Assembly (NCBI GenBank): GCA_038852315.1
Contig: JAWCKF010000005.1
Location: forward strand, 38,789-102,788
From: COMBO-56-21 sp038852315
Lineage (GTDB): Archaea > Thermoplasmatota > Thermoplasmata > UBA10834
DNA length: 64,000 bases
Direction: 5' to 3'
Of the stretch, positions 26,622 through 35,467 are shown piece by piece (the first letter of the stretch is position 1; each line of letters begins with the position of its first letter). The position numbers were made by a program, and so were the translations under genes. A model generated the notes under the pieces. The model was not told the DNA's origin. It worked only from the letters and a program-made list of their open reading frames with translations, and did no database searches.

Positions 26622-27086
26622 TCAGGCCCCCTTCGTCTCCGGTTCGACGGACATGTCCAACACCTTTATGGGATCGATTATTGTGATCAGCCGGTCCGAG
26701 TGCTTCGCTATGCCGACCACATACTCCGACTCTATCTTGCTCGCTATCGGCAACGGGACCTTCTCGACAGTGGCCTTGGGTATGTTGGCCACCTCAACCA
26801 CTTCGTCGACGATGAACCCAACGGGAGCATCCGAGGCTTCGACTACGACTATCTTGGACTGCGACTGCTCTGCCATCGGCTCCATGCCAAACCTCTTCCG
26901 CAGATTGATCACCGTGACGAGCTTTCCCCGCAGGTTCATGATCCCTTCGATGTATTGCGCGCTACCGTGGACCGTCGTGATGCGATCCATCGTCTGGATT
27001 TCCCTGACATTGGTCACGTCGAAGCCGTACTCCTCCTTCCCGAGCCGGAACACGACATACTGGTCGATGACGGAACTTGCCATCAC
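26622..27086 (-). CDS. cheW: Chemotaxis coupling protein CheW
   Basis: CheW links receptors to CheA in the signalling array. The 154-residue protein is one SH3-like CheW domain: VFRLGKEEYGFDVTNVREIQ, MNLRGKLVTVINLRKRFG and VGIAKHSDRLITIIDPIKVL are its conserved strands. It overlaps the end of the receptor gene by four bases and precedes cheY by one base, so it is in the same transcript. Confidence 0.95.
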   Translation of the reverse strand: MMASSVIDQYVVFRLGKEEYGFDVTNVREIQTMDRITTVHGSAQYIEGIMNLRGKLVTVINLRKRFGMEPMAEQSQSKIVVVEASDAPVGFIVDEVVEVANIPKATVEKVPLPIASKIESEYVVGIAKHSDRLITIIDPIKVLDMSVEPETKGA

Positions 27087-29044
27087 AACCCCTGCTCCTT
27101 CGGTTTCCCGCCATTCGGCACATTGTCCTGCCCTCGTGCCGCAGCCGATGAAGATGACATCTGCTTCGCCAAATCGTTCAGTTTCGAAGCCAGATTCGCC
27201 AGCTCCTGCGCCGATGCGGCCATCTCCTCCATGCCCGCCGCGAGTTCCTCAGTTGACACGGAGACGCTCTCGGAGGATGAGGACGTCTCGCGGGCTATCG
27301 TGGCGACCTCGTCGAGCGCCTTTGCTAGGTTCTCCGTCAACGCTTTCTGCTCTTCAGTGGAAGCGCTGATCTCCTCGACCATGGCCGCGGTCTCCTGAAT
27401 GGTCGCCGCGATGTCCTCGAGCGACTTGAGCGAATCGGATATCGTCCTCGCGCTCTCGGTCGCGTCCGCGATGGTGTGCTCCATCTTCTGGGTGGTCTCC
27501 TGGATGTCCGTCTCGACGAGCTCGATGAGCTCCTGTATCTGGCTCGCGGCCTTGCGCGAGCCCTCCGCTAGCTTTCTGACCTCGTCAGCCACGACGGCGA
27601 ATCCTCGCCCTTGTTCGCCCGCCCTCGCGGCCTCTATTGCGGCGTTCAGCGAGAGGAGGTTAGTCTGATGAGCGATGTTGGTGATTATGGAGACTATCTG
27701 GGCTATCTCCTTCGACTTCTTTGAGAGGCGCTTCATCGATTCGCCTGTCTCTTCGACGTTCTTCACCAGAGAGCTCATCCTCTCCAACGAGTGCTGCGCA
27801 GACCTGCTGCCCGTCTGTGCCACCTCGCTCGCGTTCGATGACGCACTGGCTGCGTTCTGAGCGCTCTGGACGACGTCGTAGATCGCTTTGGTCTGCTCAG
27901 CGAGCATCTTGACCATCTCGTCGATCTTGCTGGATTCGGCCTGAGCACTCTTCGCCGCCTGCATGACGGAGGTGGAAACATGCTGTGTGCTCTGAGTCAT
28001 CTGATTGATGGTCTCGGCGAGGAGCATCGAGGATTCCCTGAGAGAACCTGATGCGTCCCTCAGTTCCCTGGTCATGCGCTCCATGTTAGCCTTCATGAGC
28101 TTGAACGCCGCGACGAGCTTCGCCATGTCGCCCTTGGCCTCGACGTCGATGTCCTTGCTGAAGTCGCCTGCGGCTATCGCCTCAGCGGATTCCGTCAGTT
28201 TTGCAAGCGGTCCTGATGTATTCTCTATGAGCGCATTCATCGACTTGATCAGGTCCCCGACCTCGTCGTTGCCAGCCTTGATCTCGAGCCTAGTCCGGAA
28301 GTTCCCGGCAGCGATAGTCTTAGCAGCCTTGGACACCGCCACAATCGGCCTGGTCTCGCGGCTAGTTATGACGAAGGTGGCCAGCGCGATCGCCGCTATG
28401 CCCGCCATCGCGGAAACAATCGTGTAGAAGGTGGCGGTCCTTATCTTCTGGTTCGCGAACTCGTCCATGATGTTTGATGCGTCCGTGACGATTCCTATGA
28501 GGTCGGCCATCGCAACGTTGATTGACTCCAGGTGTCCGGACGCGTTACCAGCGGCCGAGTATGCGGAGGAAGCCTTGTTTGTCACGAGGAACGCCGCGGC
28601 CGCGTTCGTGTCATCCTCGTAGCTATCGTACTGGTTTTTTATGCTGGTGAACAGGGTCTGCTCCTGCTGAAGCAGGTCGGTCCTGCCAGCATCCCTCAGG
28701 AGATCGCTCATGTGTGGCTGTCTGGCCAATGACTTGTAGTTCTCGTAGTCGTTCAGGAACTGCCCGAAGGCCTGCTGGTAACTGACCATCTCGTTGTAGT
28801 TGATGCTCGCTTCCATGGACGGGTACTCGAGCACGTATATCATGAACGACTCGTGGGCCGCAGAGAGGTTGTTCAGAGCCTTCGAGATCTCCGCGATCAC
28901 AACAAGAGACTCGTCGTGGACGATCCTCTGGTTGTCCTTGATATCGTTCAGACTCTGGACGGACACGACACCGACTACGGCTACCGGTATCAGCGTCAGC
29001 CCAAGGATTATGGCCACCAGCTTCACTGTCAGAGTGAGCCTCAA
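27083..29044 (-). CDS. Methyl-accepting chemotaxis protein
   Basis: Transmembrane receptor. From the TTG at 29044 (GGTGGT upstream) it has the expected short cytosolic N-tail MRLTLTVK, helix 1 (residues 7-29), an extracellular helical sensor of about 170 residues, helix 2 (about 205-227), two HAMP units (228-330) and a long coiled-coil signalling domain. The hairpin tip reads IAHQTNLLSLNAAIEAARAG, followed by QGRGFAVVADEVRKLAEGSR. An upstream open frame to 29266 would add a basic, charged stretch before helix 1 and would begin upstream of the TATA box at 29139-29150, so I reject it. The ligand is unknown. It is the first gene of the chemotaxis operon. Confidence 0.93.
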   Translation of the reverse strand: MRLTLTVKLVAIILGLTLIPVAVVGVVSVQSLNDIKDNQRIVHDESLVVIAEISKALNNLSAAHESFMIYVLEYPSMEASINYNEMVSYQQAFGQFLNDYENYKSLARQPHMSDLLRDAGRTDLLQQEQTLFTSIKNQYDSYEDDTNAAAAFLVTNKASSAYSAAGNASGHLESINVAMADLIGIVTDASNIMDEFANQKIRTATFYTIVSAMAGIAAIALATFVITSRETRPIVAVSKAAKTIAAGNFRTRLEIKAGNDEVGDLIKSMNALIENTSGPLAKLTESAEAIAAGDFSKDIDVEAKGDMAKLVAAFKLMKANMERMTRELRDASGSLRESSMLLAETINQMTQSTQHVSTSVMQAAKSAQAESSKIDEMVKMLAEQTKAIYDVVQSAQNAASASSNASEVAQTGSRSAQHSLERMSSLVKNVEETGESMKRLSKKSKEIAQIVSIITNIAHQTNLLSLNAAIEAARAGEQGRGFAVVADEVRKLAEGSRKAASQIQELIELVETDIQETTQKMEHTIADATESARTISDSLKSLEDIAATIQETAAMVEEISASTEEQKALTENLAKALDEVATIARETSSSSESVSVSTEELAAGMEEMAASAQELANLASKLNDLAKQMSSSSAAARGQDNVPNGGKPKEQGL

Positions 29045-29138
29045 AGTACCACCTGACCAGACTGCGTCGCGCGAGCGAGGCCTGCGCCGGGGAGATGGCC
29101 AGGACTCATCTCGCCGCTGGTCACAATCCCTCCTGTGC

Positions 29139-29150
29139 TTATTAATATAT
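29139..29150 (-). promoter_or_regulatory. TATA box of the chemotaxis operon
   Basis: ATATATTAATAA on the minus strand is the most AT-rich patch in the 215-base gap between the receptor gene and cheR. It predicts a start near 29115-29120 and a leader of about 75 bases before the TTG start. It is the expected promoter for all seven minus-strand che genes, which are packed without gaps. Confidence 0.6.
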
Positions 29151-29259
29151 GTCGGCATCAATTTCATTTTTGATACTGGGTCCTGCCAGGCATCAGTCGT
29201 CCACGCCCTTCGGGCGCTTCCGGCAAAGCCATATCTAGCGCGACGGGGATTGAGGCGCG

Positions 29260-30087
29260 ATGACATCCGAGGAGGAGCAGTACTTCGCTCAGGTTCAGAG
29301 GCACCTTCTCAGGTCGAGGGGGATGGACCTCACTGGCTACTCCCCCTCTTTCGTGATGAGGGCCATCAGGAAGAGGATTGGGAGGTCCGACTCCGAGAGT
29401 TATGCTGCCTATGTCAAGCTCTTGCTCAAGAGCGAGGAGGAGACGAACGAGCTCCTCAACGCACTCTCGATCAACGTCACCGAGTTTTTCAGGGACAAGG
29501 GGGCGTTCGAGACCTTTCAGGCGAAGGCCATCAGGCCTCTTCTCCAGCAGAAGGTGGGATCGCCAGGCGGCATCCTGAGGATATGGAGCGCGGGCTGCGG
29601 CACGGGCCAGGAGACATATACGCTAGCAATGTGCCTACTCGAGGAGGCCAAGGACTTCGGGAGCGCACCCAGACCCATAATGTCAGTCGTGGGCACCGAC
29701 ATATCGAAGACGGCGTTGGCCAAGGCGAAGAGAGGCTTCTATTCTGCAGAGGAGGTCAAGGGTGTCCCAAAGAGGCTCCTGGCGGAGTATTTTCAGCCCC
29801 AGGGCCAGGGGTACGAGGTCACGGAGGTACTGCGGAGGCATACGCGGTTCCACGCGGAGAACCTGCTCGATCCTCCGAGTTCGAAGTTCTTCGACGCCAT
29901 CGTCTGCAGGAACGTGCTGATATACTTCTCCAGACCCTCGCACGAGCTCGTTCTGAGGAACCTGCATGATGCGCTCCGCGCCGGTGGATACCTGATGCTA
30001 GGAAGGACGGAGGCGCTCATAGGGGAGATGCGGTCGAGATACGATGTCGTAGACCACGAGAACAGGATACTCCGGAAGAGGGCATGA
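29260..30087 (+). CDS. cheR: Chemotaxis protein methyltransferase CheR
   Basis: CheR methylates receptor glutamates using S-adenosylmethionine. The N-terminal helical domain (about 1-85) includes NELLNALSINVTEFFRD, the family's conserved junction; the SAM-binding motif is IWSAGCGTGQETYTLAM, and the later strand is FDAIVCRNVLIYFSRPS. Length (275) is normal. It is transcribed divergently from the other che genes, with a TATA-like CATATCTA about 30 bases before its ATG, so it may be set at a different level from the operon. Confidence 0.96.
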   Translation: MTSEEEQYFAQVQRHLLRSRGMDLTGYSPSFVMRAIRKRIGRSDSESYAAYVKLLLKSEEETNELLNALSINVTEFFRDKGAFETFQAKAIRPLLQQKVGSPGGILRIWSAGCGTGQETYTLAMCLLEEAKDFGSAPRPIMSVVGTDISKTALAKAKRGFYSAEEVKGVPKRLLAEYFQPQGQGYEVTEVLRRHTRFHAENLLDPPSSKFFDAIVCRNVLIYFSRPSHELVLRNLHDALRAGGYLMLGRTEALIGEMRSRYDVVDHENRILRKRA

Positions 30088-30095
30088 GACTTCTT

Positions 30096-30386
30096 CTAGT
30101 CGCCAAGAGCCTCATCGTCAGACAGCCATTCCGCGAACGCCAATGAATCCTCGTCATCGGCATGCAGACCTGCTATGACATCATCAAGGCTGGGCACGCT
30201 CACCCCTGACATGAAGCCCCTTATGCTCTCATAGTTGCCGTCGATCTGCGCTGCGAGCGCATCCTGGGCCAGATCCATCTCCTCGGGCGACATTTCGCGG
30301 GCGATGACTTCGGCGAGTGTCACCCCTTCTCTTTCTGCCTGGCTGATCAGCCTTGCCATGCGTTCCAGAACCATCGCTTTCCCCAT
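30096..30386 (-). CDS. Small acidic protein, unknown function
   Basis: From the ATG at 30386 this is a 96-residue acidic, mostly helical protein (MGKAMVLERMARLISQ at its start, acidic DDEDSLAFAEWLSDD near its end). I see no catalytic motif or membrane segment. A longer frame to 30491 would run into the end of ilvE and adds non-helical sequence; a TATA-like AATTAAATAG around 30430 favours the shorter start. It is convergent with cheR, 8 bases away, and downstream of the ilv operon on the same strand. Function unknown. Confidence 0.6.
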   Translation of the reverse strand: MGKAMVLERMARLISQAEREGVTLAEVIAREMSPEEMDLAQDALAAQIDGNYESIRGFMSGVSVPSLDDVIAGLHADDEDSLAFAEWLSDDEALGD

Positions 30387-30453
30387 CCCTTGCGTATGAC
30401 AATCGTCAGACGCAATATTGTGGATGCGACTATTTAATTGTTGGGTCACGCTG

Positions 30454-31377
30454 TCAGGAAACTGGGTCGAGCCACGAACTGTATCTCTCATCTCTGCCCC
30501 TGACGACCTCTAGGAATCTGGCTTGGATTGCCTTCGTGACGGGCCCGGGCCGGCCATCGCCGACGGGCCGCCTGTCGACCTCCCTGATGGGGGTTACTTC
30601 CGCCGCTGTGCCCGTGAAGAACAGTTCGTCGGCCATGTACAGTTCGCTCCTTGCGATGTCCTGTTCCCTAACATCGTAGCCCATCTCAGCCGCGAGCTTC
30701 ATCACGGAATCTCTCGTGATACCAGGCAGGATACCTGCGCTGAGAGGCGGCGTGAACAGCCTCCCATCCCTGACCATGAACAGGTTCTCCCCCGACCCCT
30801 CTGCGACCATGTGCGTGTCGTTGAGCATTATGGTCTCGTCGAACCCGTTCAGCTTGGCCTCCATGACGGCCAGGGCGCTGTTGAGGTAGTCGCCGCAAAC
30901 CTTTGCGGTGGCGGGCACGGACCCGCTCGAGACCCTGTGCCAGGAAGAGGTGTGGACCCTGATACCGTTCCTCATGCCCTCGTCACCCAGGTAGGCGCCC
31001 ATCTCGAAGGTGACGATGAACACCTCAACGGGGTAGCCTATCGGGTTGACACCTATGCCGGAGACGCCGTAGAAGGCGATCGGCCTGATGTAGCACGCCT
31101 GCAGCCTGTTCGCCCTGACGGTCTCCTTGGCGGCGATGCAGAGCTCCTCGACGCTGAAGGGGAGGCTCATGTTTATGGCTCGCGCGGACATCTGCATCCG
31201 CTCCATGTGCTCTCTCAGCCTGAAGATCGCTGGGCCCCGGTCGGTCTTGTAGCAGCGTATCCCCTCGAAGACGCCGGTCCCGTAGTGCAGGCCATGCGTC
31301 AGGACATGGACTGTTGCGTCCTTCCAATCGATAAGCTTTCCGTTCTTCCATATCTTCTCAGTTGGCTGGATCTGCAT
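30454..31377 (-). CDS. ilvE: Branched-chain amino acid aminotransferase
   Basis: Fold-type IV PLP enzyme that carries out the last step of leucine, isoleucine and valine synthesis. Characteristic parts are VHVLTHGLHYGTGVFEGIR at the N-terminus, RPIAFYGVSGIGVNP, the cofactor lysine in PATAKVCGDYLNSALA, the glutamate loop AEGSGENLFMV and the phosphate-binding SAGILPGITRDSV. At 307 residues it is typical. It is the last gene of the minus-strand operon ilvB-ilvN-ilvC-FAH-ilvE, 25 bases after the FAH-family gene. Confidence 0.95.
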   Translation of the reverse strand: MQIQPTEKIWKNGKLIDWKDATVHVLTHGLHYGTGVFEGIRCYKTDRGPAIFRLREHMERMQMSARAINMSLPFSVEELCIAAKETVRANRLQACYIRPIAFYGVSGIGVNPIGYPVEVFIVTFEMGAYLGDEGMRNGIRVHTSSWHRVSSGSVPATAKVCGDYLNSALAVMEAKLNGFDETIMLNDTHMVAEGSGENLFMVRDGRLFTPPLSAGILPGITRDSVMKLAAEMGYDVREQDIARSELYMADELFFTGTAAEVTPIREVDRRPVGDGRPGPVTKAIQARFLEVVRGRDERYSSWLDPVS

Positions 31378-31402
31378 CCGATCCCACCTCCGACCGCGCC
31401 CT

Positions 31403-32188
31403 TCATGGCGCTTTGACTACTTGGTTTCTGAGTACGCCTACGCCGTCGAGCTCGACCTCGACGGTGTCGCCACACCTCAACGGACCTATCCCCGAGGGCG
31501 TGCCCGTCGCTATGATGTCGCCGGGTTCGAGAGTCATTATCCCCGAGATGTACTCCACGAGGTCGGAGTCGTCGAACACCCTGTCTGAAAGCGGGCTGTC
31601 CTGGACCACCCTCCCGTTGAGCCTCGTGACGACCCGGGTGGGCGGGGCCGAAGACACGAACGGGCCCATAGGCGCGAAGGTGTCGAACCCCTTAGCCCTG
31701 GTCCAGTCAACATCCGCCTCTTGGAGGTCCCTGGCAGTCACGTCATTAAGGCACGTGAACCCGAAGATGTGCTTCGCCCCGTCCGTTGCGTGCCTGGCCC
31801 TCTTGCCAACCACCACTGCACACTCCCCTTCGTAGTCCACACGGCTCGAAATCCTCGGAATCACTATGTCCTCCCCTGGCCCGACGATCGCCGACGGGGG
31901 CTTGCTGAATATCACTGGCACTTCTGGTGTCTCCCAGCCCATCTCCCTGATGTGGCTCCTGTAGTTGAGTCCCACACAGATGATCTTGCTGGGGCGCTCG
32001 ACGGGCGGAAGCACTTTGAGCTCCGCCAGGAGGTGCTCCCTGCCAGTGGGACGGATGGTGCCCACTATAGCATCCGCCATGTGCGGCGAGTCCATCTCGA
32101 TGACACGGTCCTTTTGGACCGCGCCGACGAACACCCGTCCGCCGCAGGAGAACCTGCCGAGCAAGGTGGGGGGCGAGCTGCGATTCAA
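31403..32188 (-). CDS. Fumarylacetoacetate hydrolase (FAH) family protein
   Basis: The FAH fold with its metal-binding acids is clear: KIICVGLNYRSHIREM, the VDYEGECAVVVGKRAR strand with two glutamates, LNDVTARDLQ with the third acid, and the C-terminal ATGTPSGIGPL. Members hydrolyse acylpyruvates, decarboxylate oxaloacetate or isomerise ring-cleavage products. Its ATG overlaps the ilvC stop by four bases, so it is expressed with branched-chain synthesis enzymes, where no such step is known. Breakdown of a 2-oxoacid side product is one possibility. No aromatic degradation genes are nearby. Confidence 0.87.
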   Translation of the reverse strand: MNRSSPPTLLGRFSCGGRVFVGAVQKDRVIEMDSPHMADAIVGTIRPTGREHLLAELKVLPPVERPSKIICVGLNYRSHIREMGWETPEVPVIFSKPPSAIVGPGEDIVIPRISSRVDYEGECAVVVGKRARHATDGAKHIFGFTCLNDVTARDLQEADVDWTRAKGFDTFAPMGPFVSSAPPTRVVTRLNGRVVQDSPLSDRVFDDSDLVEYISGIMTLEPGDIIATGTPSGIGPLRCGDTVEVELDGVGVLRNQVVKAP

Positions 32189-33174
32189 GAGAACATCTTC
32201 CTTATCTTGCGGCCGACGACCTCGATCTGCGACCTCCGTCCTTCCTCCCTCAGTCTCTTCAGGGTGGGCATCCCCGCTTCATACTCCTTCACCCACTCCC
32301 TGGCGAACTCGCCAGACCTGATCTCCCTCAGTATCTCCCTCATCGTCTCCTTGGTGCGGTCGTCTATTATCCTCCCGCCCCTGGTCCTTCCGCCGTACTC
32401 AGCAGTGTTGGACACGCCCTCCCACATGCCCTCGATGCCGCCCTTCTGGACGAGGTCTATGATGAGTTTGAGCTCGTGAAGCACCTCGAAATAGGCTATC
32501 TCAGGCTGGTATCCCTCCTCCACGAGCACGTCGAACGAGGTCTTGATGAGTGCGCTGGCACCGCCGCACAGATCCACCTGCTCCCCGAACAGGTCCGTCT
32601 CGGTCTCCTCCGCAAAAGTCGTCTCTATCACGCCCCTCCTGGTCGCCCTCAGACCTTTCGCGATCGCCAGCGCTGTCTTCTTGGCCTTGCCCGAGTAGTC
32701 CTGGTGAACGGCTATGAGCGCCGGCACGCCTATCCCCGCGAGGTAGGTCTCTCGAACGAGCGCACCGGGACCCTTGGGGGCCACCATGATGACATCGATG
32801 TCCTTCGGGGGCACTATCCGCTTGAAGTGTATGTTGAACCCGTGGGCGAAGTCCAGCGTCATGCCCGGCCTCAGGTTGGGTGCCACGTCCTTGTCGTACA
32901 CAGCCTTCTGGACTTCGTCCGGTATGAGCATCATGACAATGTCCGCCGATCTGACCGCATCCGGTATGCTCATGATCTTCATCCTGTCGGCCTTGGCCCT
33001 CTTCCAGGTCTCGTCCTTCAGGCCAAGCCCCAAGACCACATCCACGCCGCTGTCCCTCAGGTTGAGAGACTGTGCCCTTCCCTGTATCCCGTAGCCTATC
33101 ACCGCGACCTTCCTGCCCCTGAGGGCCTTTAGGTCGGCGTCCCTGTCGTAGTATATCTTCGCCAATGCGATCAA
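32185..33174 (-). CDS. ilvC: Ketol-acid reductoisomerase
   Basis: Converts 2-acetolactate or 2-aceto-2-hydroxybutyrate to the dihydroxy acid with NADPH and magnesium. The Rossmann motif is VIGYGIQGRAQSLNLRDSG; MLIPDEVQKAVY and the catalytic FAHGFNIHF follow, and the helical domain has the acidic metal ligands in FAEETETDLFGEQVDLCGG and FEVLHELKLIIDL. At 329 residues it is a class I (short) enzyme. The start is TTG at 33174, or a second TTG three codons later, with GAGGGAG upstream. It lies in the ilv operon; dihydroxyacid dehydratase (ilvD) is absent from the window. Confidence 0.96.
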   Translation of the reverse strand: MIALAKIYYDRDADLKALRGRKVAVIGYGIQGRAQSLNLRDSGVDVVLGLGLKDETWKRAKADRMKIMSIPDAVRSADIVMMLIPDEVQKAVYDKDVAPNLRPGMTLDFAHGFNIHFKRIVPPKDIDVIMVAPKGPGALVRETYLAGIGVPALIAVHQDYSGKAKKTALAIAKGLRATRRGVIETTFAEETETDLFGEQVDLCGGASALIKTSFDVLVEEGYQPEIAYFEVLHELKLIIDLVQKGGIEGMWEGVSNTAEYGGRTRGGRIIDDRTKETMREILREIRSGEFAREWVKEYEAGMPTLKRLREEGRRSQIEVVGRKIRKMFS

Positions 33175-33184
33175 CTCCCTCTTT

Positions 33185-33547
33185 TCAGATTGCGTTCATG
33201 GCCTGTATGAACCGCTCCGGCTGGCTCCTCTTGACTATCGTGTCTACCTCATCGACGCCGCCGGTGATCCTGCAGAGCCCCTCCTTGGTCTGTATCAGCG
33301 CGTACGCCTCGTGCCTAGAATGATCAACGAGGTTGGCCTCGATGACCTCCTGAAGGGCGCGCAAGTGCTCCAGGACGCTCTCCGCCTTCTCCTTATCCTT
33401 GACGGACAACACTATGCGCGCCTTGTCGGGCATCTCGCACTTGCCGACCACGATGGTCTCCACGTTTATCCGCTTTCTGTTGAACTCTCCCATCACCCTC
33501 TGCATCACGCCTGGCTGGTCGTGGACCAGCATCATGATGACCTCCAT
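33185..33547 (-). CDS. ilvN: Acetolactate synthase regulatory subunit, short form
   Basis: The N-terminal ACT domain (about residues 1-75: MLVHDQPGVMQRVMGEFNRK, ETIVVGKCEMPDKARIVLSV) is that of the regulatory subunit that binds valine and controls IlvB. A second, shorter region follows, but the protein ends at 120 residues, against about 160 in standard IlvN/IlvH, so the C-terminal domain is reduced. It starts directly at the ilvB stop with a GGGGTGA ribosome site and is co-translated with it. Confidence 0.88.
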   Translation of the reverse strand: MEVIMMLVHDQPGVMQRVMGEFNRKRINVETIVVGKCEMPDKARIVLSVKDKEKAESVLEHLRALQEVIEANLVDHSRHEAYALIQTKEGLCRITGGVDEVDTIVKRSQPERFIQAMNAI

Positions 33548-35230
33548 TCAAGTCACCCCGCCTTTCCACGGACATCTGCCCTTTATACAGTCCGCGCTCG
33601 TCTTCCCCGGGGGAGTCATCGGCAGGACGTCCTCCTCGGGATCGACCATCACGTCGAGCAGGATCGGAACCTCGGACCTTGCAGCGCGCGTTATCGCCTC
33701 TGCCAACTCTGAGTGCCTCTCGACCCTGATCGCCTCCGCGCCATACGCCTCGGCCAGCTTCACGAAGTCGGGTGAGCCTGCGAACTTCGTCGCCATGTAC
33801 CTCGACCCGTAGAACAGCTTCTGCCACTGCTTCACCATTCCGAGCCAGCCGTTGTTCAGAAGGCACACGATCACGGGTATGTCGTTCTCGACCGCCGTCG
33901 CGAACTCCTGCGAGACCATCTGCAGGCTCCCGTCACCCGCGATGTCGGCGACCACACTCTCGGGCCTGGCGATCTTGGCGCCAAGGGCCGCGGGGAACCC
34001 GAACCCCATCGTCCCCAGGCCTCCCGACGTGATGAACATCCTCTTTCCATAACATCTGTAGAAGTGGGCGGCCCACATCTGGTTCTGGCCAACCTCTGTC
34101 GTCACGATGGCGTCGTCTGGCAGGTTGTTCGACAGTTCGTGGATGACCTTCTGGGGTTTGATGGGGTCAGACCGGATGTTATAGTCGCACTCGCACTCCT
34201 TCTTCAGCTGAAGTATCCGATCCTTCCAAGTGGCCGCCTTCTTACGCTTCTGAAGGCCTGCAATGAGGGCGTTCACTACAGTCCACGCATCGCCAACGAG
34301 GCCCACCCTCCCCTTGACGTTCTTGCCTATCTCCGACGAATCGATGTCCACGTGGACGACCTTGGTCCTCACCCCGAACTCGCTCAGCTTGCCGGTCACC
34401 CTGTCGCTGAATCTCGTTCCTATCGCGAGGAGCACATCGCAGTTGTTCAGCGCGTAGTTGGCGACCTGTCGTCCGTGCATGCCACAAACACCGAGCACCA
34501 GCGGGTGATTCTCGGGCACCGAGCCCTTGGCCATCAGCGTGGTCACAATAGGCGCCATCAGCATCTCCGCCAGCCGGACGATCTCGGGGCCGGCCCGCGA
34601 CCAAGCTACCCCACCCCCGACCATGATGGTCGGCCTCTCAGCGTTCTCGAGCAGCTTGACGGCGTCCAACAGGCCCGAGAGGTTCTTCTTCGGCTTGGGG
34701 ACCTTCACTTCGACTTTGAGAGCATCCTCGTCAATCTCAGAGGTGAACATATCGTTGGGTATGTCTATGTGCACTGGCCCATACCTGCCAGTGGTCGCAA
34801 TCATAAAGGACTTCTTGATTATCTCCGGGAGAGTCTTTGGGTCGGTTATCCTGAAGTTGTGCTTGGAAACGGGCATCATCAGGCTGAAGGCGTCCGCCTC
34901 CTGGAACGCATCGTTGCCGAGGACGCCGGTCGCGACCTGACCTGTGATCGCCACCATCGGCGATGAGTCCATGTAGGCAGTGGCGACCCCTGTCACGAGG
35001 TTTGTCGCCCCGGGACCGGATGTGGCGACGCACACGCCAGGCTTCTTCGACACACGAGCGTATCCGTCAGCCATGTGTCCAGCGCACTGTTCGTGTCGCG
35101 CGAGTATGTGCCGGATGTCGGAATCCACGAGCTCGTCGTAGAACGGGAGCAGGACGCCGCCTGGTATACCGAACATCACTTGCACGCCCTGCTGTTCGAG
35201 CAGCTCCACGGCAGCCCTCGCTCCCTTCAT
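33548..35230 (-). CDS. ilvB: Acetolactate synthase catalytic subunit
   Basis: ThDP-dependent enzyme that condenses pyruvate to acetolactate. The N-terminal domain has the catalytic glutamate region HEQCAGHMADGYARVS and VCVATSGPGATNLVTG. The middle FAD/nucleotide-binding domain includes MVGGGVAWSRAGPEIVRLAE. The ThDP/Mg motif is DIAGDGSLQMVSQEFATAVE to LLNNGWLGMVKQWQ. The 560-residue length is normal. It is the first gene of the ilv operon, with a TATA box about 165 bases upstream that implies a leader of about 140 bases. Confidence 0.96.
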   Translation of the reverse strand: MKGARAAVELLEQQGVQVMFGIPGGVLLPFYDELVDSDIRHILARHEQCAGHMADGYARVSKKPGVCVATSGPGATNLVTGVATAYMDSSPMVAITGQVATGVLGNDAFQEADAFSLMMPVSKHNFRITDPKTLPEIIKKSFMIATTGRYGPVHIDIPNDMFTSEIDEDALKVEVKVPKPKKNLSGLLDAVKLLENAERPTIMVGGGVAWSRAGPEIVRLAEMLMAPIVTTLMAKGSVPENHPLVLGVCGMHGRQVANYALNNCDVLLAIGTRFSDRVTGKLSEFGVRTKVVHVDIDSSEIGKNVKGRVGLVGDAWTVVNALIAGLQKRKKAATWKDRILQLKKECECDYNIRSDPIKPQKVIHELSNNLPDDAIVTTEVGQNQMWAAHFYRCYGKRMFITSGGLGTMGFGFPAALGAKIARPESVVADIAGDGSLQMVSQEFATAVENDIPVIVCLLNNGWLGMVKQWQKLFYGSRYMATKFAGSPDFVKLAEAYGAEAIRVERHSELAEAITRAARSEVPILLDVMVDPEEDVLPMTPPGKTSADCIKGRCPWKGGVT

Positions 35231-35394
35231 GTCCTACACACTCCGTCTTTCGGCCCGCGCCGCGCACACAGAATCCTGCGTGCCGTCTACGGGCCTATCT
35301 GCAGGTCGATAAGGACCTCTAGGGTCCCGAGAACAAGAACCAAGCGGCCCTGGCCAGGTGACCTGCACATCGGCGCTCGCAATGCCCGAGCACG

Positions 35395-35404
35395 TATTAA
35401 TATG
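35395..35404 (-). promoter_or_regulatory. TATA box of the ilv operon, long leader
   Basis: CATATTAATA on the minus strand stands out in a GC-rich region. It would give a transcript starting near 35370 and a 5' leader of about 140 bases before ilvB. The leader has no open frame of note. The same AT-rich patch could also be read on the plus strand, but no gene is positioned for that. Confidence 0.45.
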
Positions 35405-35467
35405 CTACGTCGTCTCACCCGTACGTGCTCCGAATGCGACCGACCTTTGCGCATTCTTGTACATAGC

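Noticed and set aside
27083..29266. Chemoreceptor gene starting at 29266
   Set aside because: This start lies upstream of the only good TATA box and adds a charged, non-receptor-like N-terminus; the TTG at 29044 gives the standard receptor start.
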